Assembly: GCA_043228905.1 (NCBI GenBank)
Contig: JBHGNT010000003.1
Location: forward strand, 12,772,001 to 12,836,000
Reading direction: 5' to 3'
DNA: 64,000 nt
From: Azolla caroliniana
Lineage: Eukaryota; Polypodiophyta
Under the pieces are notes generated by a model. The model did no database searches and was not told the origin of the DNA. It saw nothing but the letters and a program-made list of their open reading frames with translations. This document shows, one piece after another, positions 10,640-21,282 of the stretch. Made by a program: the position numbers and the translations under genes. Positions within the stretch are counted from its first letter, which is position 1. Each line of letters begins with the position of its first letter.

Positions 10640-11539
10640 TTCTGGTACTTGTAATGCTTCGAGAACTGATCATCTCCTTCATTGATTTTACACCCTTCTA
10701 CATAGTACTAACTGGCACTTCATCATCGGAGGCCAATAGGATAACATCATCTCCTCGGAATTGTGGCACCCCACTTGAGTTTCCTACTTCTTTGTTTACC
10801 AATATGAGATGCACAATCATCCAGAAAGGTGTGGTTGATAGCAATATCATCATGTACCTCGTGGATGCCACTAAATTTCTTGTCCTTCATTTGGTGTTGC
10901 TCCTCTTCGTGGTTGGTAGTGGTAATTTTCTGAGACTCATCCTAGCTGATGTTGTCCACATCTTTCTTCGTACCCATGTACTCCTGTTTGTGGGTGGTAG
11001 TTGTGTTTTTCACACACACATCCAGGATGGTGTTGTCCACATCTTTCGTCATACCCATGCGCACCTCTTCGTGGGTGGTAATTGTGTTTTCCAGTGATTC
11101 ATCCGGGATGGTGTCATCCATATCTTTAGCAGTACCCATGTGTTTTTCTCATGGGTGGTAGCGGTGTTTTTCGCAAATTCATCCAGGATGGTGTTGTCCA
11201 CATCTTTCTTAGTGCAATGTGCTCCTCTTCGTGGTTGGTAGTTGTGTTTTTTGCAGACTCATCCTGGATGGTGTCGTCCACATCTTTTTTAGTACCAATG
11301 TACTCCTCCTCGTGCACAATGCCAGAAATCTCATTCTTTTTATAGTCATTCTCCTCTTCTAAATTTAATGTGGTGTTTTCTTCAAAATCCTCATGTGTGG
11401 TTGCGGTGTTGTTAGAGTAATCTTTTGTGCAAGGCATAAAAACAATCTTAGACTCTTCATCTTTGCCACATATAGTGCCTGAATCATCTTCTTCTATTTG
11501 TTCATCTCCTAGTTCTTGTCCAACAAAATCTAAATGCAC
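10640..11539 (-). pseudogene. Decayed minus-strand gene encoding a roughly 26-residue acidic repeat
   Basis: On the minus strand an acidic N-terminal part (about 11539-11330, with GQELGDEQIEEDDSG) runs into about five copies of a roughly 26-residue unit of the type EEEYIGTKKDVDDTI plus DESAKNTTTNH, that is 75-81-bp DNA repeats (about 11300-10900). A frameshift near 11235 moves the repeat to another frame, and a second decayed section follows to about 10640. I do not recognise the protein. It may join the candidate exons at 12913-13093 and 13130-13500 in one spliced gene, with the 84-bp array lying in an intron. The lesions argue against function. Confidence 0.45.
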
Positions 11540-11619
11540 CCAACAATACCAGTGTCAATAACAATCTCAATTAACATACAAGGTTAAGGTTCACACTCAT
11601 ACCTACTGTTACATCGGCG

Positions 11620-12850
11620 TGATCCTCTACTTCTGTAGACTATGCTAGTACTAGCCCACCTAAATATAGAATAGATTCTAGTGCTAAACCTACAGTACAA
11701 TAAATTGTAGAATGAAGTGTGTACTATGTTAGTACTAGCTCACCTAAATATAGGATGGATTCTAGTACTATACCAAGTGTACACCTAAAGGTCTCCTAAA
11801 GTGTGTACTATGCAAGTACTAGCCCGCCTAAATATAGAATGGATACTAGTACTAAACCAACCGTACAACTAGTTGCAAAAAGAAGTGTGTACTATGTTAG
11901 TACTAGCTCACCTAAATATAGGATGGATTCTAGTACTACACCACCTGTACAACTAAAGGTCTCCTTAAGTGTGTACTATGCTTGTCCTAGCTCACCTAAA
12001 TATAGAATGGATACTAGTACTAAACCAACTGTACAACTAATTGCAGAATGAAGTGTGTACTATGTTAGTGCTAGCTCACCTAAATATAGGATGGATTATA
12101 GTACTACACCAACTGTGTACCTAAGGTCTCCTAAATTTTTACTATGCTTCTCCTAGCAAACCTAAATATAGAATGGATTCTAGTACTAAACCAATTGTAG
12201 AACTAATTGCATAATGAAGTGTGTACTATGTTAGTAGTAACTCACTTATATATAGGATGGATTCTAGTACTACACCAACTCTACATGTAAAGGTCTCCTA
12301 AATTTGTACTATGGTTGTCCTAACCCACCTAAATATAGAATGAATTTTAGTACTACACCAACTCTACACGTAATTGTCCCCTTAAGTGTGTACTATGCTA
12401 GTACTAACCCACCTAAATATAGAATGGATACTAGTACTAAACCAACAATACAACTAATTGTAGAATGAAGTGTGTATTATGTTAGTACTAGCTCACCTAA
12501 ATATAGGATGGATACTAGTATTACACCAACTGTACACCTAAAGGTCTCCTAAAATTGTACTATGCTTGTCATAGCCCACCTAAATATATAATGGATTCTA
12601 GTACTAAATCAACTATACAATTAATTCCAAAATGAAGTGTGTACTATGTTAGTACTAGCTCACCTAAATATAGGATGGATACTAGTACTACACCAACTGT
12701 ACACCTAAAGGTCTCCTAAAATTGTACTATGCTTGTCATAGCCCACCTAAATATATAATGGATTCTAGTACTAAATCAACTATACAACTAATTCCAGAAT
12801 GAAGTGTGTACTATGTTAGTACTAGCTCACCTAAATATAGGATGGATTCT
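11620..12850. repeat. 84-bp tandem array organised as 167-bp dimers
   Basis: Two alternating monomer types of about 83-84 bp, one with ACCAACTGTACAACTAATTG plus CAGAATGAAG, the other with ACCTAAAGGTCTCCTAAA. Copies of AAGTGTGTACTATGTTAG fall near 11714, 11883, 12051, 12217, 12468, 12635 and 12802. The spacings are about 168, 168, 166, 251, 167 and 167, so the unit of copying is a dimer, with one place where three monomers lie between markers. Confidence 0.88.
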
Positions 12851-12912
12851 AACAACTATAAAATGGAACCAGAAAATACAAAACAACATAATAGCAGTAT
12901 CGCATACCAGAG

Positions 12913-13093
12913 GAATGAACTTTGAAACCCATAGCTAAGTACTTTTGAGCTCCAAAAGAAATTTTACAGTCCATACATGTATTGACTTTCTCAAAGTGGT
13001 ACTTAGCACATAGCGTGCGATATGTGTGCAAACACGGTGTAATCATAACATCCATAGCCTCGAGGCTGAATCCAAAGCCACAGAATACACCTG
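12913..13093 (-). pseudogene. Candidate exon with a Cys/His cluster, unknown protein
   Basis: A minus-strand open stretch of about 60 codons begins after a TGCAG acceptor-like site (exon starts GTGTATTC near 13093) and ends before a GTATGC donor-like site near 12912. It carries a possible zinc-binding arrangement, CLHTY-x3-C-x8-C-x2-C, in an otherwise uncharged sequence with FGFSLEAMDVMITP. The spacing is not a complete RING or PHD finger and I cannot name it. It lies upstream, on the same strand, of the acidic-repeat pseudogene, and may belong to that gene. Confidence 0.4.
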
Positions 13094-13129
13094 CACTTGG
13101 AGACACAAACTACAACATAATAGCTAAAG

Positions 13130-13500
13130 GAAAAAAATATAAACCATAGAAGGGAAAAGGAGAGATATCCTCATTGGCATCCTTAGACTTCAAGCTAGTG
13201 TTTGTACTGGAGGACTCTCTATAATGTGATGACTGGTGACGAGTAAAGTCTTCCCAGTCAACTTCAATATCACTTGAAGTTCACGTGCAAAAACACATGC
13301 GCTTCACCCTTTCTTTGGTGTGTGTCTATTTACTTTCTTTGTTGGGGGGTCCGCATTCTTTCCCTTGTGGGTGTCATCACTTCATCTTTGACTATTGCCT
13401 TCTTCGTGGGTGTCTTCTTTGTCATTTTTCTAGTTCCTACTCTTCTTCTAAAAACGCTTCCACAACATAGTATTAACTCCCTTACATAGCTATAAACTAG
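13130..13500 (-). pseudogene. Candidate upstream exon(s) of the same minus-strand gene
   Basis: Two minus-strand stretches without stops: one around 13330-13460 rich in Lys, Arg and Thr (RKMTKKTPTKKAIVK, basic, nuclear-signal-like), and another around 13130-13280 in a different frame with DWEDFTRHQSSHYRESS. They could be successive exons or one frame broken by an indel. No function can be assigned, and the call rests only on open frame and position. Confidence 0.3.
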
Positions 13501-13727
13501 TACTTCACACATCAATATACATAGCAAAATACCATTCCTAGATCAGGCAGCAGATTACCACACTATAAATATGTCTAGACAACAATACTAAATCAACAAG
13601 AACATTACATAGCTATAAACTAGTACTTCACACATCAATATACATAGCAGAATACCATTCCTAGATTAGGCAGCAAATTACCACACTATAAATATGTCTA
13701 GACAACAATACTAAATCAACAGGAACA
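13482..13727. repeat. Tandem duplication of a 123-bp segment
   Basis: TTACATAGCTATAAACTAGT begins at 13482 and again at 13605, and the two roughly 123-bp copies are nearly identical up to CTAAATCAACARGAACA. They contain no coding signal. Confidence 0.88.
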
Positions 13728-14280
13728 AGAAGAATAACAACAAGAAAACAACTTTTTAACATAGCAGTAGTAAGTCAAGCATCCCCCTATCCAACGTGAA
13801 GAAGAAGAAGCAAAGCAGATTCAAGCATATACATGTACAAGATTCAAGCATATCTCAACCCTCAAATGAACACTACACAGACAATAACACCACCACCACC
13901 AACAAGAACATGACATAATAGTCTTTTCCAAAAATAACAAATCATATACTTGTCATCACAGAATTACTAAATCTCGAATCACAAATGAACATTGTGAAAA
14001 AAAAGAACAACAATTGCAACAACATCAACAAAAACAATAAGAACATGACATAGTAGTCTAGATCAAGAACAAAGCACTTCTTGGACATGTCCTCACAACA
14101 ATACTAAATGAGGCACCCTTTCCCAAGCCTCAACAAGTGCAAGATTCATATCTCATGGATGAACACTAGATAGAACAAGAACAAGAACAAGAACAATAGA
14201 TAGAACAAGAGCAAGAACATCACCAAACATACTCAACAAGAACATGTTGAGGAACATTGCATATACATAGGACCATATCA
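13728..14280. other. A-rich non-coding stretch
   Basis: A/C-rich sequence with many short AACAAGAAC-type phrases and local simple repeats (for example around 14176-14222). No coding frame, terminus or RNA gene is visible. Confidence 0.45.
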
Positions 14281-14697
14281 TCATAGCACCCCTTTCCATA
14301 TGTAAACATGTACAAGAGTCAACCATATACATGTTACAAGACTCTCAATTAAACACAATTGAAAAACATACTCAACAAGAACATGTTGAGGAAGATAACA
14401 TATAAATAACAACATATCATCATAATGCCCCCTTACAATATGTGAACATGTATAAGACTCAAGTATATTTCTGTAAAAGACTCTCAAATGAACACATTTG
14501 AAAAACAAGACAAATGAAGAGCAGGAACAACAACAAACATGCTCAACAAAAATATATAAATAACATCACATAATCATAGCCCCCCTTACCATAATGAGCA
14601 TGTACAAGACTCAAGCATATTTCTATACAAGACTCTCAAATGAGCACATTTGAAAAACTAGACATAACAAGAATACAAACCAAATCAACAAGAATAT
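14281..14697. repeat. Degenerate repeat of about 145 bp, three copies
   Basis: Blocks containing ACATGTAYAAGACTCAA, AAGACTCTCAAATGAACACA and TTTGAAAAAC recur near 14306, 14447 and 14599 (offsets about 141 and 152) with substitutions and small indels. Element B is inserted at the right end. Confidence 0.6.
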
Positions 14698-14702
14698 ACC
14701 TC
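14698..14702. other. Target-site duplication of element B, left copy (acctc)
   Basis: ACCTC precedes the 5' LTR of B and recurs at 25076-25080 after its 3' LTR. Confidence 0.9.
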
Positions 14703-15009
14703 TGTTGAGAATCGAACTCAACTTCCCATAGATAGGTTTCACACTAGCTCATGGACATATTGGGCTAGTTTTGTAAATAGTAGAAAGGTCACTTGCCCTT
14801 GCTTAGTTGGTATATAAACCAACGCATTGTAACTTAGTTTCGGTTGGATGTTTTATGTTGATGTATTTTTTGTTAATATACAGTTTTTCTATCTCTGCCT
14901 TAAGAGCTCTCTCTCTCTGTCTCTCTCTCTCTGTTGTCTCACACACACACAGACACTCTCAATCTTCTTCCACTGCATTGCAATCACTCTTGCCTCCCAT
15001 TCCGTTACA
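14703..15009 (+). repeat. Element B 5' LTR
   Basis: 307 bp, TGTTGAGAATCG to CCATTCCGTTACA. TATA-like GGTATATAAACC lies near 14808, CT tracts near 14908-14932 and a short CA tract follows. The U5 end directly abuts the primer site. Confidence 0.92.
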
Positions 15010-15021
15010 TGGTATCAGAGC
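15010..15021 (+). promoter_or_regulatory. Element B primer-binding site (initiator tRNA-Met type)
   Basis: TGGTATCAGAGC begins at the first base after the LTR. Confidence 0.92.
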
Positions 15022-15122
15022 GTGTGTTTGCCTAATTAGGCCTATTCGACTATGTTGTGCTGCACGCCGACGATCAACAGAACCGGCCCATCAACAAATA
15101 AGAAATCACCATAAATACTCAA

Positions 15123-15338
15123 ATGGGAAGTGCTCTTCCTACTGAGAAGCTCGACAGAACGAACATTGCATCTTGGGAATACAAGATGCATCAATACCTT
15201 GTCGGACAAGGTTACTGGAGCTACATCGAAGGAGCTCACGAATCACAACCCAACCCAACATACACCGACTATCTCGCCTGGGAGAAGGCTACAAGCCGTG
15301 TGTTGTATTTATTGCCTTGCATCATGCCTTCATGATCA
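15123..15338 (+). pseudogene. Element B gag, N-terminal part
   Basis: A frame starting MGSALPTEKLDRTNIASWEY, a typical copia Gag start (DUF4219/UBN2-like), runs to a stop at 15333-15335. A small indel near 15310 seems to cause that stop, because the expected continuation is open in another frame. Element C then interrupts the gene at 15343, and gag resumes at 20642. Confidence 0.85.
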
Positions 15339-15343
15339 TATGC
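15339..15343. other. Target-site duplication of element C, left copy (tatgc)
   Basis: TATGC at 15339-15343 recurs at 20637-20641, directly outside the ends of C. Removing C and one copy rejoins the gag sequence of B. Confidence 0.93.
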
Positions 15344-15918
15344 TGTCGGGAACTCAGGGTTCCTTATGCACAAGGCTCGGCCACAACCGAGCTTAGAATG
15401 ATACACAGAAAACGGGAAATAAAACACGACGCAAAGAAGAAGAGAATACACAGGAGGTTTACGTGGAAAACCCCAAACTAGGGGAAAAAACCACGGCAGC
15501 CCACAGGCTGCAAACTGTCACTATGTAGGAATATACAACAGTGAGTTTGCTGAGGCACCAACCTCATGCTCACAAATCTTCGCCACAGGCGGCGGTTACA
15601 ACAGAGGCAACGACCTCTTTCTCTCTCTCTCTCTCTCTCTGTACAGTTACGCACACAAAAATCTCGTGCAAAACAGAAAATGACAATATTTATACTAATA
15701 TGACTTTTCGGCTATTTACAAATATAGCCTCGATGGGCTCTCAGAAACGTATTTACGAATATGTCTCTTCCTCCGGTTCTCACCGGGTCTGCACCATCCG
15801 GCTCTCCGTAGCCGGGTACTCCTCATCCGGTTTCGGCCTCGGCCGATAGGCCTCGGCCGAGTTTGTTCATCGGCACTGTTCTTCTCCCTTCCCATCCGGA
15901 GGGACCTGTCTCCCAACA
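15344..15918 (-). repeat. Element C 3' LTR
   Basis: In plus orientation TGTCGGGAACTC to CTCCCAACA. It contains a CT tract (15619-15640; GA in the element's sense) and a CCGG-rich U3. On the minus strand the polypurine tract GAAGGGGGAGTT (15919-15930) directly abuts it. Confidence 0.92.
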
Positions 15919-15982
15919 AACTCCCCCTTCACTCCGGCATGGGGTGTCTTACCAGTCCGATCCTCTTCTGGCATGCATCCAG

Positions 15983-18900
15983 CTATTCGGGTGTCAGCAC
16001 TTTGGTCAGCATATCTGACCCGTTCTCGGCCGTGTGGATCTTCATCAGTGCGAACTCCTGGTCATCTACTCTTTCCCGGATCCAGTGATACCTCCGCTGG
16101 ATATGCTTCGTCCTGGAATGGTAGGCCACATTCTTAGCAAGGTGAATGGCACTTTGACTGTCGCAATAGAGTCGGTATTCCTCTTGCCGTATACCGAGCT
16201 CTCTGATGAAGTCCTTCATCCATAAAATTTCCTTGCCGGCTTCCACAACTGCCATGTACTCCGCCTCCGTGGTTGACAATGCAACCGTCTTCTGCAGCCT
16301 CGACTGCCACGAAATAGCTCCCCCTGCATATGTCATCACATACCCGAATGTAGACCGGCTGGTATCCACATCAGCCGACATGTCCGAATCGGTGAAACCA
16401 TCCATTTGAGGTTTTCCGGAGCCGAATCGGAGACACATATTTGAAGTGCCCTTCAAATACCGGAGTATCCATTTGACCGTGTTCCAGTGCTCCTTGCCGG
16501 GATTGCTCATGAACCGGCTCACCACTCCGACTGCGTATCCTATATCCGGTCGAGTACAAACCATTGCGTACATCAAGCTCCCGACGGCAGAGGCATATGG
16601 AATCTTCATCATATCCGTCTTCTCTGCTTTCGTCCTCGGGATTTGCTTACCAGATAGCTTGCAGTTTGCCGGAAGTGTCGATCCGACCGGTTTTGCTTCT
16701 GACATGTTGAACCGGTGAAGCACCTTTGTCACGTACTTCTCCTGTGACAGCCATAATTGCTTCTTTGACCGGTCCCGAATGATATGCATCCCCAACATCT
16801 GTCTTGCCAGACCCAAGTCTTTCATTGGGAAGGTCCGGTTGAGAGCCTTCTTTAGCATCCGTACTTTTACTTGGTCTCGTCCGACGATCAACATGTCATC
16901 CACGTATAGGAGGAGTATCAGGAAGTCCCCTCCTTCAAACTTCTTCACAAACACGCAGTGATCGGCCTGCGTCTTGTCGTACCCTTGATCGGTCATGAAG
17001 GAGTCGAACTTCCGGTACCATTGCCGGGGAGCCTGCTTCAGTCCGTACAGGCTCTTCTTCAACCGGCATACCAGGTGCTCCTTCCCTTTCTCCACAAATC
17101 CTTCCGGTTGCTGCATGTAGATCTCGTCTTCGAGGTCGCCGTGAAGGAATGATGTCTTCATGTCCAGCTGCTCTACCTCGAGGTCCATGCTTGCCGCTAT
17201 ACTCAGCACCGTCCGGATGGAGGTCATCTTTACTACCGGGGCAAATATCTCGTCGAAGTCCACGCCCTTCTTCTGCTGGAACCCCTTCACCACGATCCTG
17301 GCTTTGTATCTCGGGGGGTTGCCGGCATCTCCCGGTTTCAACTTGTACACCCACTTATTTCGGAGTGCCCGCTTTCCTTTCGGCAACTCAACCAATTCGT
17401 ACGTATGGTTCTCATGCAGGGAATCCATCTCGTCCTGCATGGCACTTAACCATTTTCGGTTGTGGGTGTCCTCCGCTTCTTCGAAGCTTTCCGGCTCTCC
17501 CTCATCGGTCAGCAGCACATGCTCTGCATCCAGAAATCTCTGGGGGGCCCTTCTCTCTCTGAGAGGATATCTATGTCTTCGGGCTTCAGTAACCGGCTCC
17601 TCCATTTGCTCTTCATCCGAATCCGATTCGGGATCTTGGCCGGTTCCGGCCTCAGATTCCTCTACTTCTTCTGCCGGTTCGGTATCCTCACCGTAACCGG
17701 CTGGTTCCTCGAGTGCTAATCGGTCTCTTGCCGGTTGGGTCTGCTCATCGTAGAGTCTATCCTTACCGGTCGACTCAGAGTTCATTATCTTCTTCTCCGA
17801 CTCCCAGTCGGCGAGCGTCTTGTCCTCCATGAAGATAATATCTCGACTCCGGAATACCTTCTTGTCGACCGGGTCCCACACTCGGTAGCCGAACTCATCG
17901 TCACCGTAACCGAGGAATATGCATGGCCGGGTCTTTGGATCTAACTTTCCTCTCCAGTCCTTTGCTACATGCACGTACGCGAGACACCCGAACACCTTCA
18001 GATGCCGGTAGGACACTTCCTTACCGGTCCATACTCTGTGTGGAGTGTCTCCGTCCAAGGGTACTGAGGGTGATCTGTTTATCACATACGTCGCCGTCGA
18101 CAGTGCCTCAGCCCAAAACTTCTTGGGTAGTTTTGCATGCGCTAGCATACTCCGGACCCTCTCCATTATGGTCCGGTTCATCCTCTCGGCCAGTCCGTTT
18201 AGTTCCGGAGTCTTCGGCACGGTAAATTCGAGCCGGATTCCCTTCGAGCGGCAGTACTCCTCGAACTGCCCCCGGTACTCTCCTCCGTTATCTGCTCGAA
18301 CCGCCTTCAGCTTCCGGCCGGTTTCTCTTTCCACTCTCGCGTGGAGCTCTTTGAAGACGGATAACACCTGATCCTTCGTCTTCAACAGTGTGGCCCATAG
18401 CTTCCGGCTGTGGTCATCTATGAAAGTCACGAAGTACTGCACTCCGGCATGTGACTTCGTGTCTACCTGACACACATCCGTATGCACCAACTCCAGTGGT
18501 GCATTACGTCTCATCGGTGGCCTTGGTCGGAAGGAGGTCCGGTTTTGCTTACCGGCCAGACAATCAGTGCACTTCTCCAAGTGCACGTTCTTCACTGGAA
18601 TGAGGTTGTCGTCTGCAAGCCTCTTCATCCCCTTCTCGCTCATGTGACACAGCCTCTTGTGCCACAGCTCACCGGCAGTGTCGGATGCCACGTTCACTTC
18701 TCCCGGGCATAACCGGGCATTCATCAGGTACAGTGTGTTGACCTTCCGGGCCCGAGCCACAATCAAGCTCCCTTTTCTGAACTTCATGACACCGTTTCGG
18801 ATGCTACCCGTGTAGCCTTCATCATCTAGCCGACCGACTGATATAAGGTTCAAACGAACCTCCAGAACGTGTCGGACATCCTTCAGCAGCAACTTACATC

Positions 18901-19969
18901 CGGTTGGTTTTGACAGCCACATGTCTCCTATGCTGACAATTCGGCATGTACCTTCATTCCCCATCCGGACACAGCCGTGGTCACCAGCTGAGTAGGATGA
19001 GAAGCATTTCCGGTCCGGGGTAAGGTGGAACGACGCTCCGGAGTCGACCACCCGAGTCATCTCGTCGCCGGCAAGGTTTATCTCACTCTCCTCAGTGATG
19101 AGCATCAACTCTTCTTCACTTGCCGCGATTGCCGTCGTTCCCTTCCGGTCCGGCCCCCTCCGGTCTTTACCATTCCGGTCCGGGGTCCGCTTCGAATCAG
19201 CACCGTCGATTTCCTTGTCTTTACGGAAGTGCTGACAGTTCTTCTGGAAGTGTCCTGACTTGCCGCAATAGAAGCAAGTAGGCCTCCCCCTTGACTTTGA
19301 CCATGTCCCCGACTTCTCCCGGTTCTAGGGACTACGGTTTCTATGTCTTCCGTGTTCCGATTCGGTAATGAGCGCTTTGGAGTCGGAGCTCGTATCCTTA
19401 TCTTTCCGACGCGCCTCCTCATCTAGCAAGCTCGACTTTACTCTTGCTAGGGATAACCGCTTTCCTTCCGGCCCGGCGTTGCCCAAAGTGACAACCAATG
19501 TCTCCCAGCTATCCGGGAGGGAACCGAGCAGGAGTAGCGCTAGTACCTCATCGGTGAGAGGTACTTCCAATGAAGTTGCCCGGTGGATCAGCCCCTGGAA
19601 GGCATTCATGTGCTCCGCCATGCTGGAGCCATCTTGGTACCGGAGTCTTACTAGCTTCCGGAATACCGACACCTGATTGACAACATTTTTGTTCTGAAAC
19701 ATTATGCCGATCTTCTCCCAGAGCTCATGAGCCTTGCTCTCTTCATTGAAGTTGTTGTACAGGCTCATGTCGATGAAGCACCGTATGTACGCCGTTGTCT
19801 TCATGTGCATCACCTCCCATATCGCGACGTCGATTTTGTCCGGTCTCTTGTCCCCGAACTGAACCGGTAGCCAAAGATCTTTAACCACGAGCATGTCTCT
19901 CATCTTCGACTTCCACACTGAATAGTTGGAGCCGGTGAGCTTGAACATGCCGCCAAATGATTCGTCCAT
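15983..19969 (-). pseudogene. Element C Gag-Pol polyprotein with one amber stop after gag
   Basis: ATG at 19967-19969. Gag (214 codons) ends at a TAG at 19325-19327. The same frame then stays open from 19324 to 15983. Domains: Gag core; zinc knuckle CFYCGKSGHFQKNC (19235-19276); protease DSGASFHLT near 19030; integrase with TDVCQVD and ADNGGEY; RT with YVDD at 16900-16911; RNase H to 15983. The related copy F has CAG (Gln) at the amber position, so this is best explained as a C-to-T change just upstream of the zinc knuckle. The final stop (PE then TAG) lies about 17 codons before the point where copy G ends. Catalytic motifs look intact, so a rare readthrough product could be active; that is inference. 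Confidence 0.92.
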
Positions 19970-19984
19970 TTTCTGTGTCGTTTC

Positions 19985-19996
19985 GCTCTGATACCA
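19985..19996 (-). promoter_or_regulatory. Element C primer-binding site (initiator tRNA-Met type)
   Basis: The plus strand reads GCTCTGATACCA, the reverse complement of TGGTATCAGAGC, two bases from the 5' LTR of C. Confidence 0.92.
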
Positions 19997-19998
19997 CT

Positions 19999-20636
19999 TG
20001 TCGGGAACTCAGGGTTCCTTATGCACAAGGCTCGGCCACAACCGAGCTTAGAATGATACACAGAAAACGGGAAATAAAACACGACACAAAGAAGAAGAGA
20101 ATACACAGGAGGTTTACGTGGAAAACCCCAAACTAGGGGAAAAAACCACGGCAGCCCACAGGCTGCAAACTGTCACTATGTAGGAATATACAACAGTGAG
20201 TTCGCTGAGGCACCGACCTCGTGCTCACAAATCTTCGCCACAGGCGGCGGTTACAACAGAGGCAACAACCTCTTTCTCTCTCTCTCTCTCTCTCTGTACA
20301 ATTACGCACACAAAAATCTCGTGCAAAACAGAAAATGACAACAACAACTAAAAGTTTGCCCTAGGTCATATTTATACTAATATGACTTTTCGGCTATTTA
20401 CAAGTATAGCCTCGATGGGCTCTCAGAAACATATTTACGAATATGTCTCTTCCTCCGGTTCTCACCGGGTCTGCACCATCCGGCTCTCCATAGCCGGGTA
20501 CTCCTCATCCGGTTTCGGCCTCGGCCGACTCTCCGTAGCCGGGTACTCCTCATCCGGTTTCAGCCTGGCCTCGGCCGAGTTTGTTCATCGGCACTGTTCT
20601 TCTCCCTTCCCATCCGGAGGGACCTGTCTCCCAACA
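19999..20636 (-). repeat. Element C 5' LTR
   Basis: 638 bp, plus-strand TGTCGGGAACTC to CTCCCAACA, followed by the duplication TATGC. It carries a CT tract (about 20274-20297) and the CCGG-rich U3 with CCGGTTCTCACCGGG that is discussed under findings. Confidence 0.92.
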
Positions 20637-20641
20637 TATGC

Positions 20642-21275
20642 TTGGCTACATTCAAGAGGCAAAAACGCCAAAGCAGGCGTGGGAAAACCTGAAGAAGATT
20701 TTCGCAGCCAATATGGCCACACGAAAGCTCCAACTTCGACAGGAGTTGAACAATCTTCAACAAAGGGACATGTCAATCGGCAACTACACCTTAAAGATGA
20801 AGGAGTTGTGCGATGCCCTTGGATCGATCAATGTTAGCATTGACGACGAAGATATGATGCAGATATGCCTCGGTGGCTTGGCACCGCGATTTGGCGCAAT
20901 AAGATCGGCAGTTCTTGTGAGAAACAATCCTCCCTCCTTTTTTGATCTCCAATTATTGTTCCTATTTGAAGAGAATCACGTGCGTCAAAGGAACAACACG
21001 CATGACGGACAAATGTTATATTCGAACTTCGATGGAGGAGGATAAAGCCGCGGAAGGAGAGGTCGATTCGGCCAAGGCCGACACAACCAAGAGCATAACT
21101 CCCACCAATGGCAAGCGGACAAAAATGGCCCCCGAGAGTTCGGCGGAAGGGGGAGTCATCACGCCGGACCAAGCAACTGTAGGAACCCAGTTGAGTGCGG
21201 GTACTATGGAAAACCTGCCCACTATGAAGAGGAGTGTCGGAAGAAGAAGCATGAGCAAGGTCGACAACTAACAAA
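20642..21275 (+). pseudogene. Element B gag, C-terminal part with damaged zinc knuckle
   Basis: Resumes after C as LGYIQEAKTPKQAWENL and runs as a copia Gag core to a frame break near 21040. A zinc knuckle near 21195-21237 reads CGYYGKPAHYEEEC: the second Cys is Tyr and the Gly before His is Ala, so zinc binding is probably lost. Confidence 0.85.
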
Positions 21276-21282
21276 TTACGCC

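Larger units (their letters stand above)
15344..20636 (-). mobile_element. Element C: Ty1/copia retrotransposon nested in B, nearly coding-complete
   Basis: 5,293 bp, transcribed on the minus strand, with LTRs at 15344-15918 (its 3' LTR) and 19999-20636 (its 5' LTR) and the 5-bp duplication TATGC. The LTRs differ in length (575 versus 638 bp) mainly through two indels: about 26 bp near 20341-20366 and about 37 bp of CCGG-rich sequence near 20528-20566, both present only in the 5' LTR. The gag-pol frame has one internal stop and a second stop close to the C terminus. Confidence 0.95.

Noticed and set aside
1400-12850. Possible CRISPR-like arrays.
   Set aside because: Repeats are head-to-tail without unique spacers, units are diverged, and there are no cas-like genes; these are plant tandem repeats.
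12913-13093. A RING or PHD finger.
   Set aside because: The number and spacing of Cys/His residues do not complete either fold in the visible exon.
14807-15145. A plus-strand frame of about 112 codons over the B LTR and leader.
   Set aside because: It spans the LTR, the CT tract and the primer site, and is a chance opening.
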